Source: Peronospora farinosa
Lineage: Eukaryota > Oomycota > Peronosporomycetes > Peronosporales > Peronosporaceae
Assembly: GCA_947646735.1 (NCBI GenBank)
Contig: CANTFK010000397.1
Coordinates: 1-64,000, forward strand
Length of the DNA: 64,000 nt
Direction of reading: 5' to 3'
Position numbers and translations under genes: made by a program. Position 1 is the first letter of the stretch. Each line of letters opens with the position of its first letter. Below the pieces are notes generated by a model, which did not search any database, was not told the origin of the DNA, and saw nothing but the letters and a program-made list of their open reading frames with translations. Below are positions 31,553-43,430 of this stretch, in pieces.

Positions 31553-33718
31553 TCAAAGTTCCACACCTCCTTCCCAATCACTTGGTGACATGCGTTGAAA
31601 TGTGAGTTTAATCGGGATTTGTCCCGTTAATTTTGCAAAAAATTTCGTAAGCACCGAGCCTGATCCTTCCAGTCCAAGGTCCGATACATAAACGTCACCC
31701 ACACGAATCAATACGTCACCTACACGGACATTCCCAAAGCTTTTGCAAGTACTGCGTTCCGTGTTGAGCAACATGCGTAAAAAAAGCTGAGGTTCCTGAT
31801 TCCGATCGTCAAATTCGTACTCATTCTCTTCCGTGTAAACTCGTTGCACGGAAAACGCAAATTCCCCCACCATCCACGTAATGTCGTAAAAATGCGACGG
31901 ATTCATTGCAAAGGTCGATGATCCACTGGATAAACCCGAGAGTACACCAATCGATGGTGGCAAATCGTTCTTTAGATCCATTGGTGTTCGAGGTAGTGAT
32001 CGACGTACATAACTCGAAACCGATGTCGAAGGAGCCGATGGCGGCTTTCGCGTACGACCTGTCGTAGCAGGAGCTCGTCGTCCAAGAGCACGAGCGGAAG
32101 GGAACGCAGATGACGCTGGTGTGTACGACATGGGCGCTGGTGTGTTCGATTTTGCTGCCACAGTGCCCACTTTTATTGCAGACATATTGGTTGAAGCATT
32201 CCTTCCATTTACCGAAGGAACTGGAGAACTGAGGTTCGAAAGCGAGCTGCTGCTTGCACGACCTAGAGCATGCAATGCTAAATCTCGTGCCGTCAGTCTC
32301 GATACCGGCTGCGTCTTCTCTTCCTTCTCTTCTTTGACAAGTGACAACTCCGTTGCTGGAGAAGATGAAGCTTCTAAGTTGCCAGCTCGAAGTTTCTCAT
32401 CAAAGCTTGGGTCAAGGTCCTTTTGAATCACATTATCCTTAGAAACCGAGTACCCTGGTGGCAGGTCCTCTGAATCCGTATCAAAGTCTGAAAATTCATA
32501 GTCATAACTATCATCCGTCTCATTTGCTGATGTGTCGTCTTCGTCAGACACACTCGTTGGTACTTCAGGTTCTAGTACCCTCGATGATGGTAATATTTTG
32601 ACACCTATCGTTGAGGTTGGCTCAATATGAACTTGCTCGACAATCTTCTGATTACGTTTCGTATCACCGACAACAACAACATTCCCAACTTCCTCGTTTG
32701 CTACAAACTTTGATTGCTTCTCCTGGGAACTTCTGCGACGTGGCATGACAGTGTCAAAGGCCGATATCTTTATATCCGACTTTGGTGGTGGATTTCCAAT
32801 GGAACTACGTCGTGGACGTCCAACTGGTGATGATGTTGGAATCGTTTGTACCATATCATCATAAGCTGAAAATTTAATTGCAGAATTTGGTGGGTGTTCA
32901 ATCAAATTGGAGCGATGACTCCGTGCAATTGAAGAGGTCAAAGGTCTCGTCAAGTGTCCATTCTCAAGTTTCTGTGCCTTGTCTCGATTGTGTTGACGTT
33001 CTTTAATTTGATCGTGACGTTGTTTTCGTTCCATCTCTCGATTGTTTCGTTCTGTTTTGTCAATGGAGATTCGACCTTCTTCTTTTGTTTCATGTCCTTC
33101 AAACCGAACACGGGAATTGGGAGGACGTGCAACTCCTGATCGCATCGCTGAAGGTGGACCATTCGTACGTACTTTCTCTTCCTTGTACCAACTGGAACGT
33201 GTAGTCGAGACACGAGGATTCGAATAAACCAGATAAGGGGTTGATAATGAAGGAGGTCCACCATTCAATGGATCAGTAGTATCCGCATACTTTGATTTGC
33301 TCTGATATTGTCCATCCTTTAACGACTCGATCCTCGAACTGTATTTTGACGGAAGAGACGAATGACAATCAGACGATGGAGATGGTACGTGTTTACTAGA
33401 AGAGACAGACAATTGTCTTGTCGAACAGGATGGAACATATTGTTTCGAAGTTATTGCTGGCATATCTTCCATCAAGACACTTTTTACAGGAGGTTTCATT
33501 GATCCCTCAGATGATGATGCAATGTACGTGCTTGAGGATGAAGTGATACTACCGGAACTTCCGGGAGAATTGCGAGCTAATCGACGTTGAGCACGTTCAA
33601 GTTTCAAACGAATTTGATCCATCATGGCACGTTCAGCTGTAAGTGGTTCGTTTTTAGAACTACAATGGGATGAAGATGCCATTGTAAATGGAATCTTCTT
33701 GTTCGATGGACAATGCAT
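31553..33718 (-). CDS. Protein with C-terminal PDZ-like domain, otherwise disordered
   Basis: A 721-residue single-exon frame, start at 33718 (a second ATG 12 codons downstream is also possible). Residues 1-600 are low-complexity, Ser/Arg/Pro-rich and probably disordered, with acidic patches (DEDDTSANETDDSYDYEF). The last 110 residues fold like a PDZ domain: NVRVGDVLIRVGDVYVSDLG and then LTKFFAKLTGQIPIKLTF, the carboxylate-binding fold found in membrane scaffolds. No family assigned. The Ser/Arg-rich segments with repeated RRSS sites could be phosphorylated, but that is a guess. Confidence 0.7.
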   Translation of the reverse strand: MHCPSNKKIPFTMASSSHCSSKNEPLTAERAMMDQIRLKLERAQRRLARNSPGSSGSITSSSSTYIASSSEGSMKPPVKSVLMEDMPAITSKQYVPSCSTRQLSVSSSKHVPSPSSDCHSSLPSKYSSRIESLKDGQYQSKSKYADTTDPLNGGPPSLSTPYLVYSNPRVSTTRSSWYKEEKVRTNGPPSAMRSGVARPPNSRVRFEGHETKEEGRISIDKTERNNREMERKQRHDQIKERQHNRDKAQKLENGHLTRPLTSSIARSHRSNLIEHPPNSAIKFSAYDDMVQTIPTSSPVGRPRRSSIGNPPPKSDIKISAFDTVMPRRRSSQEKQSKFVANEEVGNVVVVGDTKRNQKIVEQVHIEPTSTIGVKILPSSRVLEPEVPTSVSDEDDTSANETDDSYDYEFSDFDTDSEDLPPGYSVSKDNVIQKDLDPSFDEKLRAGNLEASSSPATELSLVKEEKEEKTQPVSRLTARDLALHALGRASSSSLSNLSSPVPSVNGRNASTNMSAIKVGTVAAKSNTPAPMSYTPASSAFPSARALGRRAPATTGRTRKPPSAPSTSVSSYVRRSLPRTPMDLKNDLPPSIGVLSGLSSGSSTFAMNPSHFYDITWMVGEFAFSVQRVYTEENEYEFDDRNQEPQLFLRMLLNTERSTCKSFGNVRVGDVLIRVGDVYVSDLGLEGSGSVLTKFFAKLTGQIPIKLTFQRMSPSDWEGGVEL

Positions 33719-34360
33719 GGAGTCGGTGGGTGGAAAATGACCAAGTGTCGATTACAAAGGTGTAAACATTTGACATCTCTCTCTCGCTCTCTCTCGCTCT
33801 CTCTCTCTGCCAGCCGGTTTCGTCTCTGCCATGGACTGACTCGGAGTGGAGTGGATGGATTTTGACTTAAAGTTTGTATACACAGCCGTTACAAAACACT
33901 CGAATCGACACACTGAATCCGTTTTTCATTGGTTCGTATCACGATATTCTCAGGCATTCCAAGCCATTCAATTGGATAATGAGTTTCAGTGTGTTTTTTG
34001 GGTACACTAGGTGGTTGAAAAAGAGTCTTTTTTTTCTTTTCAGGTCAGATGGAGGTGTATGACGCCATAGGTAATGCAAGTATAAAATAGATGACGAGGA
34101 TTCAAATGAACCTTTTTTTATTCTAACTCGATATACATCCATCAGTTATTCTTGCTTGCTAAAGTTTCGACACGTGCGTAAGATATTTTTAGAGGATATT
34201 ATTATCACTCTATTAATAACCTCCAACTTCATGGAAAATGGCCAATGATCGAACTTGTCGCAAATGACGGACATGTGTCGCCTCAATTGACCACAACTTT
34301 GGCTTGACTATTCAACGTCTTGACCTTCACTTCGTCACGGTAAATATACGTGAGGCAACA
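33719..34360. other. Spacer between PDZ-like gene and CAP-G
   Basis: Contains the CT repeat at 33775-33808 and the 3' side of the CAP-G gene. The frames at 33874-34142 are short and lack recognisable similarity. Nothing else is seen. Confidence 0.5.
33775..33808. repeat. CT-rich simple repeat (CTCTCGCTCTCTC)
   Basis: A pyrimidine run of CTCTCG and CTCTCT units in the 5' region of the PDZ-like gene. It is part of a 5' leader or promoter. Confidence 0.8.
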
Positions 34361-37300
34361 CTATTCATCGTCTTCAATGATCGATCCATCTTCGTCCGAT
34401 TGTTCTTCCTCGTCTGATTCACTCTCCTCTTCGTCACATTCCTCATCCTCATCATCTTCATCTGCATCATCGTCCTGCAACGCCTGCTTTATTTTTGCTT
34501 CAAATTCGCCCTCCTTCTCATGCATTCGATTCACAGCTGCCGTCTTGCTACGACGAGATGACAATTCACGACGTATTGGTACAGCAGCCGTCTTGTCCTC
34601 GCTATTCTCATCGCTCTCGCTCTCACTCGAGTCCGCCGAGTCGGATGAGACGTATCGAGCCGTCCTTCGTCGCTGCAGTTTCTTCTCTCTCTCTTGCTTC
34701 TTGAGCCACTTGTCATGCTCAGCACTTGCCATCACTAGCACCTTTTGCAGCACTTCTTCACGTTCTTTAACAAGACCGTGCGCCCATGTCTGATCTTGTT
34801 CCAGTGCGACCGTCTGTTGGTCATTACTTTGGTCGGTGCTTTGCTCCCGGAAGCTCGTGGAAATCCGTTTCAATGCCGCCTCGGCGCTTCGAAGCAAACC
34901 TTTGTGAGAGCTCAAGCACGATGAGGTGATTTGTTGCAGCAAATACTTGAGCAACAAGGCAGATCGTTGCTCGTCAAGTGTCACTTCAATCCACGTGATC
35001 ATCTTGACAAGAGCCTTTTGTCGCGTAGTAACAACGTCTTGGCGAACAGACGATAGTGCGGCCACCTTTTCGAGTGCAAGCATTTCCAGGCATATCGTGA
35101 TGCCAATTCGATTGTGGTGTGCACAGTGCCGTCTCTCCAATTTCTTTGTTCGTTTCTTTCCAGACACCTGCATTGCTGCCTCTTCCGCTTGCTCGTTGTG
35201 GTTCAACAGATGCATGACGTATTTAGCGCAAGCACCCAAGTCAAGCATTGAATCACTCTCCAGCTTCTCCATTGATTTCTGTATCAAATGAGTAGCGGCT
35301 TCCTCCAGCAGCATGCAGTTTGTTGCTGTAGCCATGACGAACGCTGGAAAGAAGATACTCAGCAGCTGGAGAGAGCGCGACTGATATCCGTGTTCACCAA
35401 GCTTCTGTATGTTTTGTAGCTTCGGACTGAAACACGTCTCAAGCAAAATAGCCAGCACTGTGATGTTATTGATCCGATTCATCATAAACAAGCGGCAGAA
35501 GCCCTCCACAATAGTGCTTTGGAGGTCTAAATCATCCACGGTAATCAGCTGAGCCAGACCAATGAAAATCGTGTCGAGATCCAGCTTTTCGGAGGCCGTC
35601 ACTGGCTCCGCCTCGCCATCCCTATCTATATCTTTGTCTTCCTTTTGATCTCCATCCTTGTATTTAACCTTGTTTGCGTCCTCGTCTTCGACACTGCTGC
35701 TATTGTTGGTTGCATCCTGGCCATCACCCTCCTTGGCAAAGACGCCTTCGTTTACTCCAGTTTCAACGCCATCCTCAACTTGTTTTGCGCCGAAAATGTG
35801 CGGCTGCAGATTTGAGAAACTGAATGCCGTATCCAGAATTGCCTGGACGCATGTGTGCTTTACCTCGCACTCTTCTTCTGGATTATTCAACGCTCGCCAA
35901 AACACGATCAAATAGCGCTCCGCGATACGCTTATCAAGCAGACAGAACAGTCCGAGGTTCTCTAGGCCAGCTTCACGTAGTGCCGGCACGTCACTGTCGA
36001 TTGCAGGAAGAATATAACGACCCATTCCCTCTACAACGGGATCGCTCAAATTGTGCGACGTTAGTTTAAGTAGCTGAGCCACAATCTCGAGACATCGAAG
36101 CCAGCTAAGCACCCTTGGGTCTTGTAGAAGTGCCTCCACTTTCGCCATCTCTGCCTGAACCTTATTGTACTCTTCCGAGTCAAACTCGAGTGTTTCGAGA
36201 TGCTTTTCTAGCTCTTCAAATTTGATTTCTGCCGCTTCGCGCTCTTCCTCACTCAGTTTATGCAAATGAGGACCAAAGCTGAGCGCTGGGGCTTCATCCT
36301 CAGTCAGTGGTGTCAGTGGTTCCTGTTGCGACGAAGCAATCTCGGAGTCCTCTTGCTGTAATAGAGAGATTTCTTGGCTGAGTGCTTCCACGGGGTCGTA
36401 CATATCAGATATGATTTCTGCGACGACCTGGATAAACTCTTGCTCCGAGCTTCCAGAATACACAAAGGCCATCAACTCCATTATGCCCTTGATCAGCTGA
36501 CTATCCGTTTCCAGCTCGCGCAACAGTTTCTCTTCATACAGCACACACAAAAACAATATTAGCATTCGACGAGAGTAATACATGCGACGCTCAAAATGCA
36601 ACACGTACGCAGAGAATCCAGCAAATTGCGTCGCCCAAACTCATCCTGGAAATCCAACAAATGTCCAAGTTCCAGTAATTGATGTGCAATAAAGAGGACA
36701 TCGCTTTGGGCTTTGCACGTGGTCACGAGCAATTTGCTAAAATCCGACACGTTGGGCACAAGAGCCGCTGCCTTCTGTGGATCATTGTCGATTATCTGAT
36801 AAAAGTAACACTGCTCTCTCCAGAAGAATATACTCTCGGCAGTCAGTGCATCACTATTCGCCGACAATAATTCGAGTGTATTGAACTCGACAACACCTTC
36901 TTTTCCCAACATTGCTCGCGGTTGATCTGAGAAATGTTGCAGAAGAATACGCGACACCTTGGAACCAATGCTAGGATACTGCTCAATGTCTAATGCTTTA
37001 AGCAGCAGCATCGGTGAAGATTCACACTCTGGAAACCATTTCGTAAGCACCATTTGCTTACATGCTCTTCTCACACGTGCAGCACGATCCTGCAGCCCTT
37101 GATCCAGTAAATGTGCTCGATCCGTAATCGGAATATCTTTCAAAGGCATGGCATCACCAATGGTACAGAACGCAGCATACCGTACGTCTTCACTTGTGTC
37201 ACGAATACGAACAAGTAACTTCTTGTACGTATTTTTAGTCACCAACATAGTAAGCAAAGCAGCCTTTCGAACGTCTCTACAGTAATCACAAAAAACAGCA

Positions 37301-38029
37301 AAAAAAAGGAACACGAGTCAGTATGAAGTAACGCTAGTTGGTCGGCCGCTCCCACGACGCCGTCCTGAAGTAACACTAAGAAAAAGGCCTGGAACTAACG
37401 CACTTGGACGGGTCCATGACCATCAGTTTCATGAGTTCCTCGGTAACGAGATCTTGTTCTTTTTTTGTTTGTAGCTTTTTTAAGCCATAGACACTTTGTA
37501 TCCGGATGGACGTGACTTTATCCGTCACGCGACGTAAGAATTCATGTCTCACTTCTTGTTTCAATGGTTCATCCAATTGGTTGTCCATTGTATTGACTAG
37601 AATTTGTAACATTTGACACGCTCGGAGTCGCACGAGTCGATCTTCGGCTCGTGTTACTTTCTGAAGTCGTTGTACTACTTCAGCCAGTAAATCGGCTTTC
37701 CCGTGGCTCGTCTTATACGAGAGAAAAGCACTCACAAGTGACGCAATTGTCTCGACAATCATATCCGTGACTTTATTCATGACCAACACTCTTGTGATCC
37801 CTACCCAGAGTTCATCCAAGAACAAAACAAACGCTTCTTCTATGATCCCACGTTTTTTATCCCATATTTCATCTTGAAACAACGTCTGAAGACGACGAAC
37901 AGCTGGAAAAAGAGACTGTTGATGGGATACACCTTTACGGGAATAACTACTGCTCTCTACAGCCTGTAATTGGACGTCTTGGAACACTTGACGCAACGTC
38001 AACGTCCATTCCGCACTCTTGTCATCCAT
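34361..38029 (-). CDS. Condensin subunit CAP-G (Ycg1-like), 3 exons
   Basis: The exons are 38029-37404, 37276-36609 and 36531-34361 with introns of 127 and 77 bases; phases match and give 1,154 residues. The N-terminal two thirds are HEAT repeats, e.g. DKVTSIRIQSVYGLKKLQ, RDVRKAALLTMLV and EDVRYAAFCTIGDAM, the spacing and motifs typical of CAP-G/NCAPG. In the condensin complex the HEAT subunit binds DNA together with the kleisin during mitotic chromosome compaction. An acidic low-complexity segment (about residues 700-760) and a very acidic C terminus (CDEEESESDEEEQSDED) follow. The exon 3 acceptor (GAAG) is weak in pyrimidines but is the only choice that keeps frame. Confidence 0.88.
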
Positions 38030-38296
38030 GTGTTGCTCCTTTCTTTGTTTCCCTTTTGAAACTATGTCATAAACTAATATCCTGTTCAAATCGATACAAC
38101 AGTCTGACTCATATACAATCGATATCCCTTTGTAATTCATTTGCCTTTCCAAACCGATACACCATACGAATCTGTACAATTAATATCCCTTTCGCATTAC
38201 GTATCCTCTTGAAACCGATATATACTACATTTATTAACTTGATGTTTCCCTCTTGAATCACATATCGAATAAATTACCACGTAAACTATTCACAAC
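38030..38296. promoter_or_regulatory. 267-base bidirectional promoter with degenerate tandem repeat
   Basis: This lies between two divergently transcribed genes (CAP-G on minus, PX-RCC1-TBC on plus), so both promoters must sit here. It contains a degenerate repeat of about 60 bases: ATATCC(C)TTT... followed by CCAAACCGATAC or GAAACCGATAT, present three times between about 38077 and 38225 and in weaker form up to about 38270. The GAAACCGATA core recurs. The function of the repeat is unknown. Confidence 0.55.
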
Positions 38297-41200
38297 ATGG
38301 TCAACTTTGGTCTCCTCTCGGACGTGCAGTTGCTGGGGTTTTACCATGCTCAGACTACTCGTGATCGTAGACCTTTTATCGCATACGTAATCCAAGTCAC
38401 AACATCAACGTCTCACTTCCTCGTCTATCGTCGGTATTCTCAAATTGCGTCGCTCGCAAATAAATTACATTTGCATCCGTGCGTTAAATTACCGCCAAAA
38501 TACGCACTCCAAGTGTGTCCATTATCAGACGTTCAATTACAAGAACGTTTTGAGGGACTTGAAATTTATTTGCAAGAAATAATCACGTGTCTCATGTCGC
38601 AATATGAAGCGGGGTTACAGCATGATCAGAGCTCCAACGCAGGGTTAGATATGCAAATCTTTTGTGACTTTGTAGCTTCTCATTGTAATCGACCATTGAA
38701 ACCCGTGGACGGAACTGTGCTACCTGATTGGGCAAAACCCATGACCAGAATTCGATACATGGATGCTGAGAGTATTACCGATAGTGAAGATGCTGGTTTC
38801 TTACCGAGTGATGAGGAAGAAGCACATTTAAATGACGACGATAAATTACCAACGCCAGAAATTGCCAGTTCTTTACGAAATGAAATATTACAAGCTGAAG
38901 GTAATTTAAATGCTCTATGGCATTGTGTACGTGCGTATATGCAAGCTACAACAACGTGGTGGGGAGCTACAGCAGCTGTATTGGACGAATATAAACGAGT
39001 GGCAGAGATGTCATTATTTCCAGAGGCCAAAGAGGACAAGAAATGTCAAAATGATGACAGTAACACACATGCTACAAGATTAGTCCAAGCGCTGACTCAA
39101 ATGCTGCAAACTTTTCAGCCAGAGTTTGAAAAAAAATGTAATGAGGCAGTACTTGGACCATTGGGAGTATTAAGTCATGATATCTTACCGGAAATTAAAC
39201 ATACATACTGGACACGACATACGAGTCTGGATCATGAAAATGAGGCCGTAAAAAATGCAAATGTTCGTCGATTGGAACAAGAACGTGAGACCTTGCACGT
39301 GAAATTACGAACTGATGTGCAAAATAGTATGACAGCATTTGTGGCTCTGCAGAATGAAATGCTGGCTACTATGCACGATCAACTTCATGGATTTGAGCGA
39401 GTGCAGCGTATGCCTCGACAACGCAGTCAGTCGCAGCCAGTGCTAACTCGAAGAAGCCATCAAGAAAGCAGAAGTCCTCGTTCGATTGGGTTGTCTCATG
39501 CACAGATGACATCAATGCAGGAAAATGACACTGAAGACGCTACGGCAGTGAGTGTACTTCAAGATGAAAGCCTGGAGCTGCAGGTATCTGCATTGTCAGC
39601 TGGCGTTGGGGATACCGAAGTCGCAAACAATAAAGCTTACGATGCTGATGAAAGTATGGACTTTAACAAAGCTCGAGAAAGCATAGGAGGGGAAGATGGC
39701 AATGAAACTGGTGATAACGAACAACAAACAGCTAAAGATGAAATTGAAGTAGGGAAGATGGCCGAGCTTGAAGGTGAAGATGCAGTGAATCAGCCTATGG
39801 AGGAGCCGAGTTCCCACATGTGGGTGTGGGGGCGGCCCCCAAGTACAGAAGGAGGGACCGCGGTTGTGCTTCGTCCGAAAAGAGTATCTCTGGTTAATGG
39901 ACAATTGATTATTCAAGTGGCTTGTGGTGGCGAGCATCTGCTTTATCTAACGTCAACGGGAGATGTCTACAGCTACGGTGATAACGAAGACAAAAAAACT
40001 GCAGTCACGATTGCAGCCAGCTGCAACTCGAACGACACCGAATCATCTCGAAGTATCATGAATAATTCATCGTTTCTGTCACCCCATCTTGTCGAAGAGC
40101 TTACACTGGAAAAAGCGCTTCATCGCACGACAATAGCATTGATTACATGCGGCGCGCAGCATTCGTTAGCCATTACGGACGCTGGAGAGCTGTATACATG
40201 GGGTAGCGGTGAAGACGGGCGCCTTGGACATGGCGACATGCGAGACCGCGCTGTGCCACGCAAAGTCATGAGCTTGCTGCGGGAAAGCGTAGTGAACGCG
40301 AGTTGTGGTGGTGCGCATACTGCTGTTCTGACTGCGAAGGGCACTGTGTATATGTTTGGCCGCGGGCGGAATGGTCGTTTGGGGTTGGGTGATAATAAAT
40401 GGCGGGATACACCCCATCCGATCGTGAGGTTTCCAAAGGGAACTTGTATTTCGCACGTGGTATGCGGTTGGAACTTTACAGCGGCATTAGATCGTCAAGG
40501 TAACATTTTTACGTGGGGCAAGACGGGTGAGGGGCAATGTGGACTGGGGTATGTCGACAAAGACCAAGTGGTACCGCGTTGCGTTGAGAAGCTGCGTGAG
40601 GTAGCAGGAGGTTCATCAGTTGTCGATGTTGCGTGCGGATATACCCACACTGTTGTGCTGGTAGCTACTGGTGAGTTATATTCGTGGGGATTAGGAGAAT
40701 ATGGGCAACTTGGCACTGGAGATGTCTATCAGCCGTTACCTGCACGCGTGCAGCTGCCTCAGGACGCGTTGTGTTCCCCCGATCAGTTGGCGCGAGTGTA
40801 TTGCGGTGCGTTTCACTCCATTGCAACGACAGAAAAGCGCGTGATGTTCGCTTGGGGGCTAAACTCTTATGGTGCATGCGGTCTTGGGCACACAGCAAAC
40901 AAGGATAAACCCGAACGCATTGATTGCTTTTCATCTGAAACCGAACTCATCGTGGCTTGCGGCCACAAGTACACTATTGCACTTGAGGTGCACCCGGATC
41001 TTTACGAGCACACATCTTCGGCATCTCGTGCAACAGCACAAGCAAGAGCAGTACTGAATGGGCTTAACATGCAAGGGAGGCAGCTTTCGGATGGCAGTGA
41101 AGCGAGTGAAGATGATTTCTATCTTGGCCGAGTCTTACCGGGTCCGCCAAACTCATCGCCCGTCGTAACAAGCAGGCAACGACGAGGCTCTCCTCCAACT

Positions 41201-42358
41201 TTGGCAATTGATCTTGATGGTGTCCCGCGTGAGGCTATTCATGAGAAGGAGGAGGAGCTGCGGCGAGCCAAAAAACTTTGGCGAACACGGATTTTGCGCA
41301 ATTGGGAAGAAAATAAGGATACGCCTCTAGCACACTCGCTGTGGCGTCAAGGGATCCCACCATCGATTCGAGCTCGCGTGTGGCCCATGGCTATCGGCAA
41401 CAAGCTGAAGGTGACTCCGGAGATGTTTAAGATTTATCGTCGACGAGCAGCCGCATACAAGAAAGACCGAGTTGCGAAGGAGGAGAACGGCACTGTGGAC
41501 GGCGGCCGCGAACATACCCTTGCTCTGATTGACACGGATCTACCTCGTACGTTTCCGTCGCTGAAGTTGTTTGACTCAAGCGGTCCATACTACGCTTTTT
41601 TGCTGGAGGTGCTCGAGACATATGCGTGCTACCGACCTGATCTGGGATACATTCAAGGCATGTCGTACTTGGCCGCCATGTTGTGTCTGCACATGCCTCA
41701 AGACCGCTACCTGACTTTCCAGTGTTTGGCTAACCTCATGGTGAACGAACACCTCTTCACCTTTTACTTGCTGGACGCCGATCTCGCGAACGTGTACTAC
41801 ACACTATTCGATACGTTTCTGAACTCGCGGCACCCCCGACTGCATGATCATTTACGGGAGATCGGCGTTCTTTCCTGCTCTATGTATTTAATGAACTGGC
41901 TACAGACACTATTCCTGCAGGTGCTGCCGCTCGAGTTGGCGGCTCGCGTGTTTGACAACTTTTTGCTGGACGGCACAGTGTTTCTTTTCCGGACTGCTAT
42001 GGCGATTCACGAACTGTTAGGGCCGCAGCTGATGGCCTCAGAAATGGATGTAGCACTCCCTCTGCTGCAACGCAACGTCGTTTATCAAGATGAGTGGAAT
42101 ATGCGTGTGTCGGAGCAAGCTCTTTTTGACACCGTGGCGACCATTACCGTTCCCAGTCACATTGACTCGGCACTTGACCGCGTTGTGAACAACGTCTTTT
42201 TCTATGAGAAGCGCGGTGACCCGGAATCTGTTGGAGGGATGAGGATGATGGCATTTGCTAGTGGTGGCCAGAGTGTCGGAATTGGACATGTGAAGCACGA
42301 GCGGCGTCGCATGTACACAATCAGCGATGCACTGAATGGCGTTCTGGGCGGGTTTTGA
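38297..42358 (+). CDS. PX-RCC1-TBC multidomain protein
   Basis: One uninterrupted frame of 1,353 residues. Residues 1-115 are a PX domain (FIAYVIQVTTSTSHFLVYRR, then CVKLPPKY), which targets phosphoinositide membranes. A helical, BAR-like stretch covers about 180-370. From about 505 to 890 there are RCC1 repeats, each with LYTWGSGEDGRLGHG, MFGRGRNGRLGLGDN or IFTWGKTGEGQCGLG signatures, forming a beta propeller. From about 1015 to 1260 a TBC domain carries the catalytic arginine in IDTDLPRTFPSL and the glutamine in YIQGMSYLAAML, so Rab-GTPase-activating activity is expected. Together: a Rab GAP with a membrane-targeting module and a propeller. A PX-RCC1-TBC order is unusual. Confidence 0.88.
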   Translation: MVNFGLLSDVQLLGFYHAQTTRDRRPFIAYVIQVTTSTSHFLVYRRYSQIASLANKLHLHPCVKLPPKYALQVCPLSDVQLQERFEGLEIYLQEIITCLMSQYEAGLQHDQSSNAGLDMQIFCDFVASHCNRPLKPVDGTVLPDWAKPMTRIRYMDAESITDSEDAGFLPSDEEEAHLNDDDKLPTPEIASSLRNEILQAEGNLNALWHCVRAYMQATTTWWGATAAVLDEYKRVAEMSLFPEAKEDKKCQNDDSNTHATRLVQALTQMLQTFQPEFEKKCNEAVLGPLGVLSHDILPEIKHTYWTRHTSLDHENEAVKNANVRRLEQERETLHVKLRTDVQNSMTAFVALQNEMLATMHDQLHGFERVQRMPRQRSQSQPVLTRRSHQESRSPRSIGLSHAQMTSMQENDTEDATAVSVLQDESLELQVSALSAGVGDTEVANNKAYDADESMDFNKARESIGGEDGNETGDNEQQTAKDEIEVGKMAELEGEDAVNQPMEEPSSHMWVWGRPPSTEGGTAVVLRPKRVSLVNGQLIIQVACGGEHLLYLTSTGDVYSYGDNEDKKTAVTIAASCNSNDTESSRSIMNNSSFLSPHLVEELTLEKALHRTTIALITCGAQHSLAITDAGELYTWGSGEDGRLGHGDMRDRAVPRKVMSLLRESVVNASCGGAHTAVLTAKGTVYMFGRGRNGRLGLGDNKWRDTPHPIVRFPKGTCISHVVCGWNFTAALDRQGNIFTWGKTGEGQCGLGYVDKDQVVPRCVEKLREVAGGSSVVDVACGYTHTVVLVATGELYSWGLGEYGQLGTGDVYQPLPARVQLPQDALCSPDQLARVYCGAFHSIATTEKRVMFAWGLNSYGACGLGHTANKDKPERIDCFSSETELIVACGHKYTIALEVHPDLYEHTSSASRATAQARAVLNGLNMQGRQLSDGSEASEDDFYLGRVLPGPPNSSPVVTSRQRRGSPPTLAIDLDGVPREAIHEKEEELRRAKKLWRTRILRNWEENKDTPLAHSLWRQGIPPSIRARVWPMAIGNKLKVTPEMFKIYRRRAAAYKKDRVAKEENGTVDGGREHTLALIDTDLPRTFPSLKLFDSSGPYYAFLLEVLETYACYRPDLGYIQGMSYLAAMLCLHMPQDRYLTFQCLANLMVNEHLFTFYLLDADLANVYYTLFDTFLNSRHPRLHDHLREIGVLSCSMYLMNWLQTLFLQVLPLELAARVFDNFLLDGTVFLFRTAMAIHELLGPQLMASEMDVALPLLQRNVVYQDEWNMRVSEQALFDTVATITVPSHIDSALDRVVNNVFFYEKRGDPESVGGMRMMAFASGGQSVGIGHVKHERRRMYTISDALNGVLGGF

Positions 42359-43430
42359 GTAGTTTGACGGAAAGTCTTGCATGTTGGTGTTGGTTCAGTG
42401 TTTTTGGTCCAGTGAGTGTGTGAGTGGGTGGAGTATCGTTGTTATATGGGCATAACGCTTTTTCGGTCTGGCGAGAGTATATGTATTGTGTGTCTCTAAG
42501 GGTGACCCCTGATCGAGTTGATTGACGCTTGCGTGGTATCTGTCCTGAATATCGATGACGTTGCAAGTGAATGTACTTGCAGTAGATGTACGCTACCCCA
42601 AAGCACTGTTTGGCATTATGCTTCTAATCTTTGCAGGAAGAAACCCATGTCTAGTATCATGGTACATGCAGCAAGTACAATGCACGGACTTTTAGGATGT
42701 GAAACGTGAATGAGATGAAGCTTTGGGTGGTAATCGAAAAGATGAAGCAGTTTTTCGATATTTGTTATCCAACGAAACTGTCGTTCCGAACATATCTCAA
42801 GTGTTGTGGGGCTCGATGGAGAAGCACAAACTCACATGATTTTCACGTTTTGAGACTCAAGGTGTTGGCCGTTTTCAGGTCTTTTACCTCAATTCGTTTG
42901 AAAGATGAGATTCTTGTCTGTGCATGATGTCTAAAAAGAATTGTCGAGACTGTCTTCGTCGCTCAAGGTTCTTAGATCTGCGTCACGAAGATAGATAGTA
43001 TCGGGTCACAGATACGACATCACTGCTGCAGATATTGAGCATTCTTGTGGATCTAAGTGTGTGACGAATCAAGAAAAATGAAAGCAGGCTTTGACATTTC
43101 GAGGTCGATGGGTATTTGTAAGCTCGAGCTTGTACTGATAGGCGTGTATCGGACTACGCTTGAGCTACAAAGACCTCAAAGTAAACGGATGATACGTGGA
43201 ACATGGTTCTTAGCAATGTCGTGTATTGCAAGATGTCCTCACGATTTTGTTGATCGTACAACGGGCTTGATACTTCGAGTTCTTTGACGTTGTTCGACGG
43301 TGTTCATCAACAAACAATGTCATGTATTCTAAGTGATATCGTTTATTCAGATGGATTTATAGATACATCTTGGTCCATTCGATTCTGTATGGGTGTGTGT
43401 GGGGTGAATTTCTACTAACTACATGGTCGG
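42359..43430. other. Spacer, no supported gene
   Basis: About 1.07 kb between the PX-RCC1-TBC gene and the WRKY19-like gene. Small frames at 42518, 42706 and 43057 have no recognisable similarity and poor coding character. The 3' ends of both flanking genes face this spacer. Confidence 0.5.

Noticed and set aside
34350..34793. Serine-rich plus-strand frame
   Set aside because: It is the reverse strand of the acidic C terminus of CAP-G (Glu/Asp codons), not a gene.
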